This document shows, piece after piece, positions 1 to 12,500 of a stretch of DNA of 64,000 nt. Within the stretch, counting starts at the first letter, position 1. The number at the start of each line of letters is the position of its first letter. The translations under genes and the position numbers were made by a program. Source of the DNA: Peromyscus leucopus (Eukaryota; Chordata; Mammalia; Rodentia; Cricetidae); contig NC_051071.1 in NCBI RefSeq assembly GCF_004664715.2, forward strand, positions 1,016,001 to 1,080,000, given 5' to 3'. The notes beneath the pieces were generated by a model. The model did no database searches and was not told where the DNA came from. It saw only the letters and a list, made by a program, of their open reading frames with translations.

Positions 1-402
1 ATCATTATCACCATCACTGTCATCATCATCACCACCTAAGGCATCACCTCCATTACCACCTTCATCATTACTTCCATCATCACCTCCATCACCACCATCA
101 TCACCTCCACAACACTACCATCACGTCCATCATCACCTCTATCATCATCACTATCACCACCACCTTTACTAACATCATTACCATCACTTGTGTTACCATG
201 ACCACCACTATTACCATCCTCACCATTACTTTTTGTGAATAATATTGGGAGCAGGTCTAAGCCCAGCCCGCCTGCCTTTCTGTCCATGGCCTCACTGTTC
301 TGAGGACCTGTAGCAACCCCACAAGACCCCCTGTGCTTCCCCCAAAGCCCCAGCTCTCCATTTCACAGGAGACACACCCCCTCAAAGGAGCAGTGGACTT
401 AC
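1..402. repeat. Imperfect CAT/CAC trinucleotide repeat (1-230) and intron flank
   Basis: Positions 1-230 are a degenerate trinucleotide tract built from ATC, ACC, TCA and CAT units with many point changes. The repeat runs off the left edge, so its full length is unknown. Positions 231-402 are ordinary intron sequence leading to the donor of the PKD exon. The 83-codon open frame on the minus strand here is just the repeat (runs of VMMEVM) and is not a gene. Confidence 0.85.
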
Positions 403-589
403 AGTTGACCTGGACAAAGAGCACAGCCTCATCATGGCCTGCCATGTTCTCAGCCCTGACAGACACACGGTAGATGCCAGGATTCTCGTAGTGGTGCCGG
501 ATGGGCTCACCGGTCAGAGTGAGGTTCACATACATGGCCTTGAAGCCATCACCAAGATCCACCTGATACTTAGTGGTCAGGACATCACC
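403..589 (-). CDS. Sorcs2: Sorcs2 exon (PKD domain; most 3' exon in window)
   Basis: 187 nt, residues 593-654 and one base of the next codon. It begins [16 protein letters not shown], continues [19 protein letters not shown], and ends [15 protein letters not shown] and the H-x-Y-x-x-P-G-I-Y stretch are the usual PKD core motifs. There is an N-x-T sequon at Asn614. The acceptor is TTACAG and the donor is T|GTAAGT. The remaining exons lie beyond the left edge. This exon was the first clear sign of SorCS2 in the window. Confidence 0.96.
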
Positions 590-3500
590 CTGTAAGGAAA
601 TAGCGCAGGGTCACTTAGGAGTGACTCTCAAGATGGCCGTCCATCACTAGATGTCCACTCCTCCTCTCCCTTCTTCCTTCAGATGTGGGCTCTATGGGGC
701 CACAGAGCCTATGGGGCTGGCTCTGCTTTCAAGGCTTCAGCCTGCAGCAGGCTGAGCTGGGAGACAGCGCATGGGACCAAGACTCCATTAGAACAGAACA
801 CCCATGGGTGATTTTAGGAAGGCAGTTTGAAGGCTGTATGGGTCCCAGGGGGAAGCCTGAGCCTGAGCCAGGCCACGGGGCTAGGAGGGAAATTGGGAGT
901 CTCACATGAAAATGGAGAAGGCTTTGATAACTACCACGAGGACTCTTCAGGGAACCACAGCAAACAAAACACAACTGTCTACTTGTGATGAGGTGGCTCC
1001 CTGTTTTTCATCCCACCCAGCACTGTGCCAGGAATGAGACTCAGCTGTGTGGAGCAGGCAGGGAGCGGTTCCTGTGACTTTGTCCCCAAGTTGCATTGAA
1101 CTCCCTATGCAAGCTGCTGGCTGACCCTGACTCTCAAGTTCATGGCAAGATGGAGTTCCTGTGTCCACATTTAAGTTCCCCTCCCCTGTCTGCCTGTCTC
1201 TCTCCCTCTTTCTCTGCCTTCTCCCCTCCCCTGGTCACCCCACTTTAGCCATCAACAGTCTTCCTAGCTCACAGCCTCCAGACCTCAAAAGCCAAGGACA
1301 TTTGTATGTAAATGATGTTCATTAACTTTCTCCATGAATACACTACACTGGGTTGGATAGTCACCCCAAATCCACTTCTGTTGGGACCCTCTGAAATGGA
1401 TATTTAAAATAAATCTTCAGACGCAAGTCATTAAAAGAAGGTCACAATGGGTCACAGAGTACAAGAAACCCATGGGCAGGATCCTTGAAGAGAAAACAGT
1501 GGTGACTTGGGCACCAGGAAAGGGATGTTTGGACACAGAGGCAGACACTGGAAAGTACAGCCATAAGTCAAAAGGCTTCCAGAATGCCCAGAAGCTGGCT
1601 GAGGCTTTGTTGAGGACATTCCTAGAACCCAGCATATATGGTGTGTAGATGTAACCAATCAAATAAGAAACACAGAGCCAATGTAAAAGAGAAAGCCGAG
1701 AGGTCAGAGCTCAGAGATAAAATCTTACCTCCTGCAGTGCTCTAGCTTCCCGGAGAGAGAGAGCTACTTCCTGTTTGTCTGTGTTTAAATAGTCTTTCTG
1801 TTCTGCCTTCTCATTGGTTGTAAACCCAACCACATGACTGCCTCATCACTGCCTGTAAGTACCGCCCTCCAGGTCTTAAAGGCGTATGTCTCCAATACTG
1901 GCTGTATCCCTGAACACACAGAAATCTACCTAGTTCTTCTAACCACCACGCTCTTGCTATGGCTCTAATAGCTCTGACCCCAGGGCAACTTTATTTATTA
2001 ACATAAAATTAAAATCACATTTCAGTACAAATAAAATACCACCATAATGGTGCTTCATGTGCCCATTTTTTAGGTTGCAAGACTGAGGCTTTCAGGGATC
2101 TAGGCTCTGGAGGTGGGTTCTCTGTCCATTGCTCTCCTGGCAGGGTTGGGTGAAGATCAAGGGGAATGTCCACACTCAATTCATTCCTATGAGGGGGCAA
2201 GTCCTGGGTAGCATTCAAGAAGTGGGTGTCTGCTCATGGTTTTGAGGTTCCCATCCTTCACAGCATGCGCGTTCATGTACATCTTCCCATGTACTTGCCA
2301 CCCAAGCAGCCTGCTATGTCCTCAGTCTCATCCTGTTTCTTGCTCATTTTCAAACTGGCTGGTTCATCTGTTGATGGAGTTCTTTGTATAGTACTGCTCT
2401 GGTACCCACTGGGCTGTGCCAAGAAACTCCCTCCTGCCTGTAGCTACTTTTATCTTCTTAACAATTTTACTGATTCCAGATCTAGATGGCGTTGACACCT
2501 CAAGGTTTCATTGTGTGGCCTGGTGCTACGAGCTGAGGAATATGTAGTAAGAATTCAGCTGAATGTGATAAAGCTATACTTGGAAGAATCAAGGCATTCT
2601 TCCAGAGGAACCCAAATCTCAAGGAGTATTTGGTGTTATTCGGCTTTTAATATATCAGCTGTTTCCTGCTATGAATTTCCTGTGCACTCTCATACCTTCT
2701 CCAAGAACTCCTAACAGTGCATTTTATCTGATATACTTCTCTAGTATTTAAAGCCAATCACAGACAGGACAAAGCATTTCAGACCAACCACTGAGTCTCC
2801 TGAATTAAGGTAAACAGCCTTTCGGAGACACGGCCTGTCTCCTAGGCCTAGGAGGAACTAGTTCCCCTAGACAGGGGAACTTAGGTGCATAGCTTTCTTT
2901 CTTATGCAAATGAAGCTTGGACCCTCCTTTCTGTTAGAGCCCAAATGGCATTCCAGAGCAATTGACTCAGAACAAAAGGTCTTTTTTTGCATACTTGGTG
3001 CAGTGAAGCCATGAGGCAGGTTTCCTAGCTCTGAGCAGAGATACCCAGCCCTGCCAGTATACATGACATAGAAATAGAGAGGCAGTTACATTTTAGTGAC
3101 TTATAGACTCTTTTACCTAACCACCTGTAAGACTGTAGTTGGAGCACATTTATGATAAGCTCGTAACATTTCACCTAACCACTTATAAGAATATATTTTG
3201 AGCACATAAATTCCCTTTCTGACTTATTCCAGGCCGTATCTGGCCCCACCGCCTCTATTCACTCCCCTTTTGGGTTGCCAATGAAGCTGGCTATCACTGC
3301 TTTTGTGGGGACCTTGGAAGCCTTGCACTGTATTGTGAGAGTTACTGCTTGCAAGGCGGTAGACCGGTTCTGGGAGAGGAGCAGGAAGGAACCAGGATTG
3401 GGAGAGATGAAGATGAGGATGAGGAAAAAAGCTTCATTAGAACTAGGATGGGGCAGGAGGAAAAGGGACAGACAGAGAGGAGCTGAGCATGAGAACAGAA

Positions 3501-6500
3501 CTGAAGCTGTACAGACAGAATTTTATCTCAGAGGGATGAAGTGAATGGATGAAAGAGCTCGGTGTACCTAGATTCATTCCCCCAAATTACCCCCACTGTT
3601 CATAGTGTCTTCCCTAGAACTCTGAGAGAAATCTCCTCAGGGCAGGCCCTTGAGGAAATTTTGATAGTCTGCAGCCCCATCCAGGCCGAGGACTTCCAGC
3701 CTGTGTTTCTGGGCTGACTTTGATATGAGTCTTATTTTATACTTTCCCACTTTTTCTGCAGGTGTGTGATCTATTTTGGGTTCATGTCTGAGGTCTGGGG
3801 GGAGGTGCTGCTGCTGGATGGAGAGACACCACCTCTCCCAGTCTGTTCTGCACCTGTCAAGAGCAGGTGTCTATGTATCTGTTCCTAGCCTCCATCCCCC
3901 ATTGCTGTGAATTCTTAGATACTTAGAAAATTCAGGCTCCCCATACCCAGCCCTGCTTTCAAGCCCAGTGATATGTAAGAGTAGGTGTGTGTGTGGTAGA
4001 GGAGTGCACACTGCCTGTAAGTGTCTATGAGTATGTAAGGGAGTTTGTGTCACAGTGTAAGTATGCATATACCCACCCTCAGTTCCATGCTTCCATCCCC
4101 TTTCCTCCCAGGACTGGGTTGCCCCAGGATCCCCTATTTCAAGACATGTTTGCATTGCTCCCCTCAACTCTGCCACTCCTAAACCTGACAAGCACCCCAG
4201 CAAGTATTCCGAAGATGCTCTGTCCTCTAGTCCTGATCCAGCTGAGGCTCCTGCTTGCAGATGTGCTGTAGTTTCCAGTTTTATGCTCTAGGGGGCAGAA
4301 GATCACCATATTTCCAGGATATCTGGCTAGGACTTTGAGAAGCCTCAGCTGGGTCTGTTGGAGCGTCCAGAGGACCCCAGGCTGACCAGGGGCTCTGTCC
4401 TTCTGCATCCAAACACACTGCTCCCAACAGAGATACCTAGCCCTGCCTCGGGGCTGCCTGATGGTTCAAATGAACCCTAGGGCTGTCTCATTCAGTGAGA
4501 GGACCTGGGCAGGAGGTGTTGTGTATGAGTGTGTGTATATCAGAGTTGTATTGTATAGCTTGGGCATGGGGACCACAGATTTGGTCATTGTCTGCTTGGA
4601 GTCCAGAGGCCTCTAGAGGACACAGCGCCATCTCTGCCTCTTTTCACTATGTAGCTCTGAGACAATGACATCACTGTTCATGCCTCAGTTTCCTCATTTA
4701 CTAATGTAAGCTGATAGAGTGCACAGTGTAAGATTGCATTTCCAACAGGAAGCTGCTGTCTCAGTGCCTAATATACAGGTGCTCAGTGTGGCCAGTCTGA
4801 GTCCTCCATTGCCTCAGTTTTCCTGTTTTCAGGAGACCAGGTCTCAGACACCTAAAACCAGACACCTTTTAAAGGTTGTCTGAGAATAGCTTGCATGATC
4901 ATGGATTCACCTGCATTAGCCTTCACATCTGTTTGTTGAAGATCTGGACTCCTGCTGATCTGTGAGAGGAGACTGCCCAGAGTCCTGAGGGAGAAAGAGA
5001 GCCCTCTCTCTGCCTCTGTGAGTGGAGACTGCCCAGAACTCCAGGGAGAAAGGGGGCCCTCCCTCTGCCTCTGTGAGTGGAGACTGCCCAGAACCCCAGG
5101 GAGAAAGGGGGCCCTCCCTCTGCCTCTGTGAGAGGAGACTGCCCAGAACCCCAGGGAGAAAGGGGGTCCTCCCTTGGCCTCTAAAGTTTTCTGAATGTTC
5201 ATGTATTTCTAATAGTCATTTTTAAATTCCTTGCAGGGATCATTAGCTGCTTCTATAAGCAGAGACACGGGGATGTGTCTTGTGAACCAGAAGGAAACAG
5301 AAAAGTTAACAGTTCCCTCAGGGAACAGAATTTTGGGTGATATTTATGTCTGTAGTGTTTTTTTTTTTAAATTATAAATGTATTTCCTAAATATACTACA
5401 ATGAGCATATATTATTTTTAAAATCAGAAGAAAATGTAACACTTGTTCTGAAGTAAAAATAGAATGAGTGGGAGACTGGGCGGAGAAAAAAATATATATT
5501 TGTGTATGCATATATATAAACTTGTATTTATATCTATCCCTATATACACACAGAAGGCATTATCGCTGGATGTGTGATTATAAGTCATTAAAAAAACTTT
5601 ATGCTTTTGTTGGGATTCCAGATCAACTAAATCAATATAATTAGAGATTTAAAATTGCCTTAGTGCTGGGCGGGGGTGTGGCTCAGTAGAAGAGTGCTTC
5701 TCTAGTTTGTACAAGGCCCTGGGTTCCACCCTCGGCATTAGAAGAGAGAAATCAATGAAAGAAGTTTAGTGCCACCTATGGGGAGGAATTGATTTTGTGT
5801 CAATGTTTGATAAACACAAGATCACACACAAATGCACGGATATACATCCAGGCACTCACATGTATATACATGTGTAATGTGGAGTCCATTTCCTGCTGAA
5901 TGTCTAACACACTTGCTCTTGTATCTGTTTCATCTCAAAGGATACTCAGAGCCAAGAGGCCGACTTTGGTCCTGTGGCTCCCAGCCTCGAGGGCAGGCCG
6001 GCCTCTGTGGCCATGCTCCAAACAGTCCCGAGCCTCACCCTTGTATGCCTGGCTGGAACTCCCCTCCAGTGACAGTCCAGGGCGGATGCTCACCTGTTCC
6101 TGCCGCACCACGAACAGCACATCTTCTCTAGGCCGCACGGCCACTGCTTCTCCGCGGATGCTCACCTGGAGGCCCCGGGGTGCTGTGAGGGGACACTGTA
6201 ACTGTACCGGGCTCTGCTGCAGGTCCACACCACCTTCGCACACATTGGACACCACCTTCCGGTACCTGGGAGGATGAGGGAAGGGTCAGGTCCAAGATGA
6301 ACAGTGGTTCCATGGATAAGGATGGTCTCCTCTCCTGAGGCAGGCAACTCACGGCTCCAGCCTCTACAGCCCTATTTACTGCCTGCTCCCCATGGCTGCT
6401 TCTGTCTACCTTAGGGCTGAGAGCACTGAGGATGAGGATGGAGGGGCTGGCTGTGCCCATCTGCTTTGGAGAGCTGAAGCATCCATGGCCTGATCATATC

Positions 6501-9500
6501 GCCCACAGTAATAATAACTTTTTGGTTTTTTGCTAAGGGGTGACAGAAGGAGATACTCTAAATCCAATGTCTTGCCGAGAACTATGGAGGACTGAGTGGC
6601 TGAGAAGTGCTTGGCCTTGGCTTCTTGGGTGGCCATAAGCAAACATGTTGCTCTTCTTGGGATGGCTCCACCCACCCACTACCCATCTACCCACCCAATC
6701 ATCCAACAGTGGCACAATGGCCTCTTTGGCAACCCCACCAGGGCTTGGCAAGCAGCAACTCTTATCTGAAGTGTCAGCTAGGATCTGTATCAAGAGTACA
6801 TGAGTTTAGAAAGATGGGTATTTCTGGGGCAGAAGAATGGGTAGATGGATGGGAGGGAGGGTGGGTGGGTAAGTAGGTGGATGGGTGGATAAATGAGTAG
6901 ATTGATAGGATAAATAGATGGCTAGATGAATAGGGGTTAGATGAAGTAGATGGGTATAAGGATGAGTGATGGATGGATGAGTAGGTGGATAGATGATTGA
7001 TGGTTGGGTAGATGGGTGGATGAATATATGGAAGGAATATATGGATAGGAGATAGAAGTGGGTGGGTGGGTGGGTGGATGGATGGATGGATGGATGGATG
7101 GAAGGATGGATGGATGGGGTTGGATAGGTGGGTGGATGGATGATAGATGTCAGGCTAGATACAGCCAAGCCTAAAGCATTCAGTTCCTGGTCCTGTCTCT
7201 GCTTCTTCCAGTTCTCCAGGGTAAATAATAAGGAATCCCTCACAAAGGATGAGGAAATGGGCCCATCACACAGAGCATGTGGACCCCACAGAAGCTGAAG
7301 GCTCACAGATATTATGTACTTGGTATTTCTACATGAAGTTGCTACTTTATAAACCATTTATTCACCCTGCCCCAGGGAGGGAGAAGGGTCTGCCTGCCAC
7401 TTCCCCACCCCGCAGAGTTTATGGCCACTATAGCAGACTGTAGGAACACTCACTGTGTGTGCCATGGGCTTAGGCCTAGCAGGTGAATATGCCAGTGGCT
7501 GAGATTTCAACTACAGCAGAGGAAAACCTGGGGGTGGGGGCTGGGAGAGTGATCTATCAAGGCTTCCGACCGGAAGTTTGGTATAAGTGGAGTCCCCTAG
7601 GCTTCAGGAACATCCCTGGTGCCATCACAGTACAGGTGTAAAAGGACCAGAGAAGGATGAGGCTGCTCTGGGGTCCCAGTCCCACAGGAGTGGGGTTGGT
7701 GTACTCACCCAAGGCTGCTGGTGTAGGTCTGGCCCAGGACACAGTCTTCAGGAGGGGACAAGGGGTTGAACCAGAAGTTAGCGGAGCACTTGTTGGCCAC
7801 GGACTCGGAGGAAGGTGAGCGCTCAAACCCATAGTCACTGGGAAGGGAAAGCTGGGTTAGAAGGTGAGATTAGAGGTGACCGCCAGGGTGGGGAAACTTA
7901 CACCACAGGTCTAGATGTGTCCGTCTGTGGGGGCGTGGGTGGATCCCCAGGTTTGTCCCGGAGGAGAGCAGATGGAACATACTAGCTCCATTCCAGAGCA
8001 AGGAGGATGAAAATGAAGCGGAGCCTGGAGGGCTTTCTGGGGGAAGTGAGTGTCTCAAGGGATGCAGGGAGATAGAGGGCAGCCAGGGTCAGCAGCTGTA
8101 CAGCCAGGGTCAGTGGCCTTGGAAAGGGCATGGAGACCTGAGTATGGGGTGCATGGTAGAAAGGGTGAGGCAGGCTGGGGGCGGAGGCTTTGTGAACTAC
8201 ATTGCCATAGGGCAGTGGGCCTCTGAGTGGATTATGTCCCTCGAGGGAGGAGAGGGACTAGGTGAGTGTATCTTGCTCCCATGATGCTCTAAGGTAGAGG
8301 TGGACGTGTGTGTCTGTGACTAGGCCTTGAAGGACGATGTGGCCTCCACCCTGGTTCTAGGGACAAGGTCATCCTCAAGTAAAGATGCCAGAGCAGCCGG
8401 GAGGGAGGGGCAGTGCCCACCAGAGGAAGTCAGAGTCCCGGCACTTGCACACACGTGACGTGAGTGCCGACGTGAAGCTCCTCCCCTTGACACACCAGGA
8501 TGTGGGCTTCCTTTTCCGGTAACTTCTCTGCTGGCCCATGATGCAGTGATCACCCTGTAGCAAGAACACCAGGATGAGCAACCCCCAGAGGATGGTGACA
8601 GCTACCACCGGCTTACCTTGTTGCTCCTGCCCTGGTGGCAGCTGGGGTGGGGCATTTACCTCCTTTGACAAACAGGGAAACTGAGGTCCAAAAGAACTTG
8701 ACATGTCAGGCAACTGGCCCAGCTTCCCTCATCTTAAGCCCTCATCTTAAGACCGGGCCCTTGGTAGTCACAGAACAGCTGGGCCTACACGGGCCAGGTG
8801 TGTGACCATGTGGGGATGAGCCATGCCTGGAGGGCTCATGTGGACACACAGTAGATTCTCAGGCTGTGCTCAAGGCGGCACAGCCCCGATCCCAGTAACA
8901 GGGCCCCTTGTAGCGATGGGGAAGGACTGGCGGGAACCCTGTGTAGCCACAGTGAATCGGGTTCTGGAACCCTCTCTGGGCCCATCTGAGTACTTTCTTG
9001 TAGATCAAATTTCTGCAGAGGGTCATTGAGTCGCTAGCCGGACCATCCCCCACTTGATTTAGTGGCTCGCGAGCAGCCTGCTCACATCTCCCAGGTACCC
9101 ACTGAAGTGTCAGCCTCCCTTGTACACCAGGAGCTGAGGTGGCGGTGGGTATGTGTGTGGGGGGTAATCTCATGTTCTGTTCAACCCAAATATGAAGGCT
9201 AGACACTGGATTATGACACAGGATGCTCCCAGGCCCTCAGGGCAGAGAGTCTTTGCCCATTTCCCCCGCAAACAGAAAAGTCCCGAATCCTGTCATGGAG
9301 ACCTCCTTGCTGAGGGTGGGGCTCACGCTCTGCAGGCCCTAGGGTCACGAAGAGCCATAGATCAAGCAGCCACAGGCGCAAGGGTGGCCCAGAAAATCCC
9401 TGGGAGGGAAGATGCCCAGAGGTTGACATCTATGGGATTCCATGGAGGAGGAAAGGGCCTTGGGTCTGCGGGTTGCCAGGCCCACCTGGAGGTCAGTGAG

Positions 9501-12500
9501 GTCCCAGGAGCTATAGTCATTCTCGCCACACTGCCGGGGGAAGGAGGGCCGGAAGTCCACCTTGACTAGCTCCCAATCAGAGCGGAAGCTGATGTGGCCA
9601 AAGACCCTGAGGGGAGAAAGAAGGAAGGCCACTTTAGATTGACCCATCCCTAGTGTGTAGATGTGCCCCTACTCAGGTCCCCTGGGCCACCACCTGTGAT
9701 ACCTCTCCTGCCCCAGAGGGTTCAACGATGTGGCGTGCCCGCCACCGGCACCTGACCTGACGTTATCATCCTCAGGGGGACCGCTATCTGTGACTTGCTG
9801 ATTGCAATAGCACAGGCCATCCACCCGACCCATGCAATCCCCTTCCTGACAGGAGCAGGCTCTCAGGTGGACGGGCTCCCCGCCTTCTTGGCTGCCACAG
9901 GCCCTTCCATAGCCTCACATGCCAGGCCTTGTACTTGCTCTGGGTGGGCTAGAGCCATGTCCAGTGTTATCTGGTATCTCCCTGCCTTTCTGTTGGCCTC
10001 TCTCTCTCTCTGTCTGCCATGTGGGATTGGGCTCCAAGCTGTTTATCCCAGGCAGAGCTGGCACTCCAGAGAGATAACTGGTTATTGTATGGCTTGGACA
10101 GTGGGATGAATAGGTCCGTGTGACAGCACAGTGCATCCCACTGAGCAGAGGGAGGGGCTGAGGGAGGCCGGACATACAGGAAGCACAGTGATGCGTTGAG
10201 GCTAAGCATGCTCGGCTTGGTGAGCTGAGACAGCATCCCACACTGGCTTCTACCCCTCCCAGACAACTTCTCTGCAAACCATGGGTGGCCTTGTCTCGGG
10301 GTACCTGCCATTCAGATGGGCATTCCTCTGGTCATGGCCCCATTGTCACCTTGACAGACAGCTGGAGAGGGGGTTCCCACATTTCTGTCCTCCCCTCTAA
10401 GGCTTACCACATCCTGTGAAGGATGCATGCTGATCGCCCCAGACTTCTGAGAGGAAACAGACTAAGGAAGGGACCCATCCAGGGTGGCAACCCAGTACTG
10501 GTACCTGGGGCTGGCAGCTCACATTTGTGTGGCCCGGGACCCATAACCAATTAGCCTGAGTTTGATAACCATGCAGCCTCCTATATAGGGGGACATCCCA
10601 TACTCTGCATTCTGAGCTCAAACAGAGAAGCAGGCTGCTCTAGCGAATCCGCTCCGTGTATTTCAGTTCTTGTCCGTGAAGAAAGCCCAGACCTCAGCTC
10701 CCACTGTGAGCATCTCTCGTCCAGTTGAATGGCCCTAGCAGGAGAGGCCAAAGGGCCACTGGCTGCCTGAGAGAGAGCAGGAAATGTGGGCCATACTGTG
10801 GAGTGGACTGTTGGCTCCTCCATAGGTATGGCCTGCAGCCCTGCCCGACTGAGAGCCCTCACAGTACTGCCCAGGACTGGGGAACCCTCTGCCATGTACT
10901 GTACTGGGGGAGGCAACTGTGGGCAGAGTGGTGGACAACGTCCTGACAAGGTGACTGTGGTCAGCTTGGATGTGACCTTTGGGTAGATGAGGATAAAGAT
11001 GCCATATGGGCAGGGCCCTGTTCTAGGCTCGCACAGAAAAGCTTTTCATTCTGCCAGCCCGTGTCTCCTCTGAGGCGTGTGAGTGATCTCCGTGTCCACT
11101 GAAATTGGAAGCTGTTTGAAGATGCGGCTTTGTGAGAGGCTCCATAGGAACCTTGCGGAGCTTTTTAAAAACTTAAAACAGGAATGCACGTGCCTGTGAA
11201 CTTTGCTGCTTTCCCCGGATGAAATGCCATCTGCAGGGATGAAAGCCGCATTTGGGACCAGACCCGGATCTGAGGGCCTTGGCTGCACAAAGCACTAATG
11301 TCCCAAAGCAGCTACAAAATGCAGACCACAAGACGAAGTGAGAGGAGGAGCGGGCAGGGAGGTGCTCAGGGCGGAAAGCGTGCCCCCATGGTGGGGCCAG
11401 GCTGCAGGAGCTGAGGCCTGGGAACCATGCCGGCTCTCTGGAGCTCTGAGAGCCCTGTCAGAGCGGTCACCTTCTCGCCAGCCCCTCTTCTTGCCTCGTG
11501 GGCTCCATCCTGCACACCGTCCATCCTTCTTGCAAAAAGACCAAGGTCCAGGCTGAGTCAGACTTCCTCGTCTGTTTCTCTTGACAAACACCAAGTGCCA
11601 TGTCTCTGACTTCCCTTCCTGCCTCCAGCCACAGCCTTCAGGGAGATGGCCCACAGTCTGAGGCATGAGCCTCCCCAGGGCCTTGGCAGATCACAGCATC
11701 ATAGAGGACCTGACCAGGAACAACCTGCAGTCAGGTAGAGGGAGATCTGGACCAGCTCAGCCTTCCATACCTGGTGCTCAGCTATTCCAGGATGCACACA
11801 CCACCTCTGTCCTGCAATGAAGTCTGCCCTGGCTTTCCCCTGGCCACCCAGGAAGGAGACTGTGAGGCCAGCGCCACAGTGGGCTTCCTCCCTGCAGCCT
11901 GACTGTGGGGGAGGGGCTCCACCTGCTGGGGGGGGCAGTCATGGACATTCTGCAGGGATTCCATGGGGCTGTGGACACTCCATGGGGCACTGAAATGCTC
12001 TGTGGGGTTCCATAGAGGTCATGGATGCTCCATGGACACTTCCTGGGACTCTGGGTGCTCCCTGGGACCCTGAGTCAGGAGAAGCATGCAGGCCAAAGTC
12101 TCCTCCCAGACTTCTTCCTGGCAGTCACTGGCCAGTGTGGGCAGCAGATGCTCTGTGGCCAACAGTCCCTGGGCCCTGGCAGGGGTCACTTAGTCTGGCT
12201 GTCTCTGACAGCCCTCGTTAGCTCCTGGCATGTGGAGGTTGTCATTGTATCCTCGACACCTATACGTCTGCTGTTGTGGCTTCACTGAAATCTTGTTTAT
12301 TGAGCTCCGACCACATATCAGGTACTGCCCAGCCAGGCACATTAGTGACACAGACTGAAGGACCCCACCCCTTGGGGTCTCAGGAGGGTCAGGCAATCAA
12401 GGCCACACCCCGGGCAGAGCCCAGACAGGTGCAAAGCTCTTGAAGGGGTGAGGAGCAAGACCACTGTCCCGGCAGGCAGGAGGAATGCATAGCTTCGTCA

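Larger units (their letters stand above)
590..6093. other. Sorcs2 intron between the two PKD-region exons (5.5 kb)
   Basis: Non-coding. It holds an interspersed repeat at about 1705-2045, a 57-bp direct duplication at 3110-3215, a MIR-like relic near 4650-4720, a 55-bp minisatellite at 4964-5185, AT-rich sequence at 5340-5640, and an ID-type SINE at 5663-5750. The rest (590-1700, 2050-3100, 3220-4640) shows no gene or repeat that I can name. Confidence 0.8.

Noticed and set aside
6806..7357. 183-codon minus-strand frame (IHPSIHPS repeats)
   Set aside because: It is a translation of the GATG array; there is no domain and the coding strand matches other repeat shadows.
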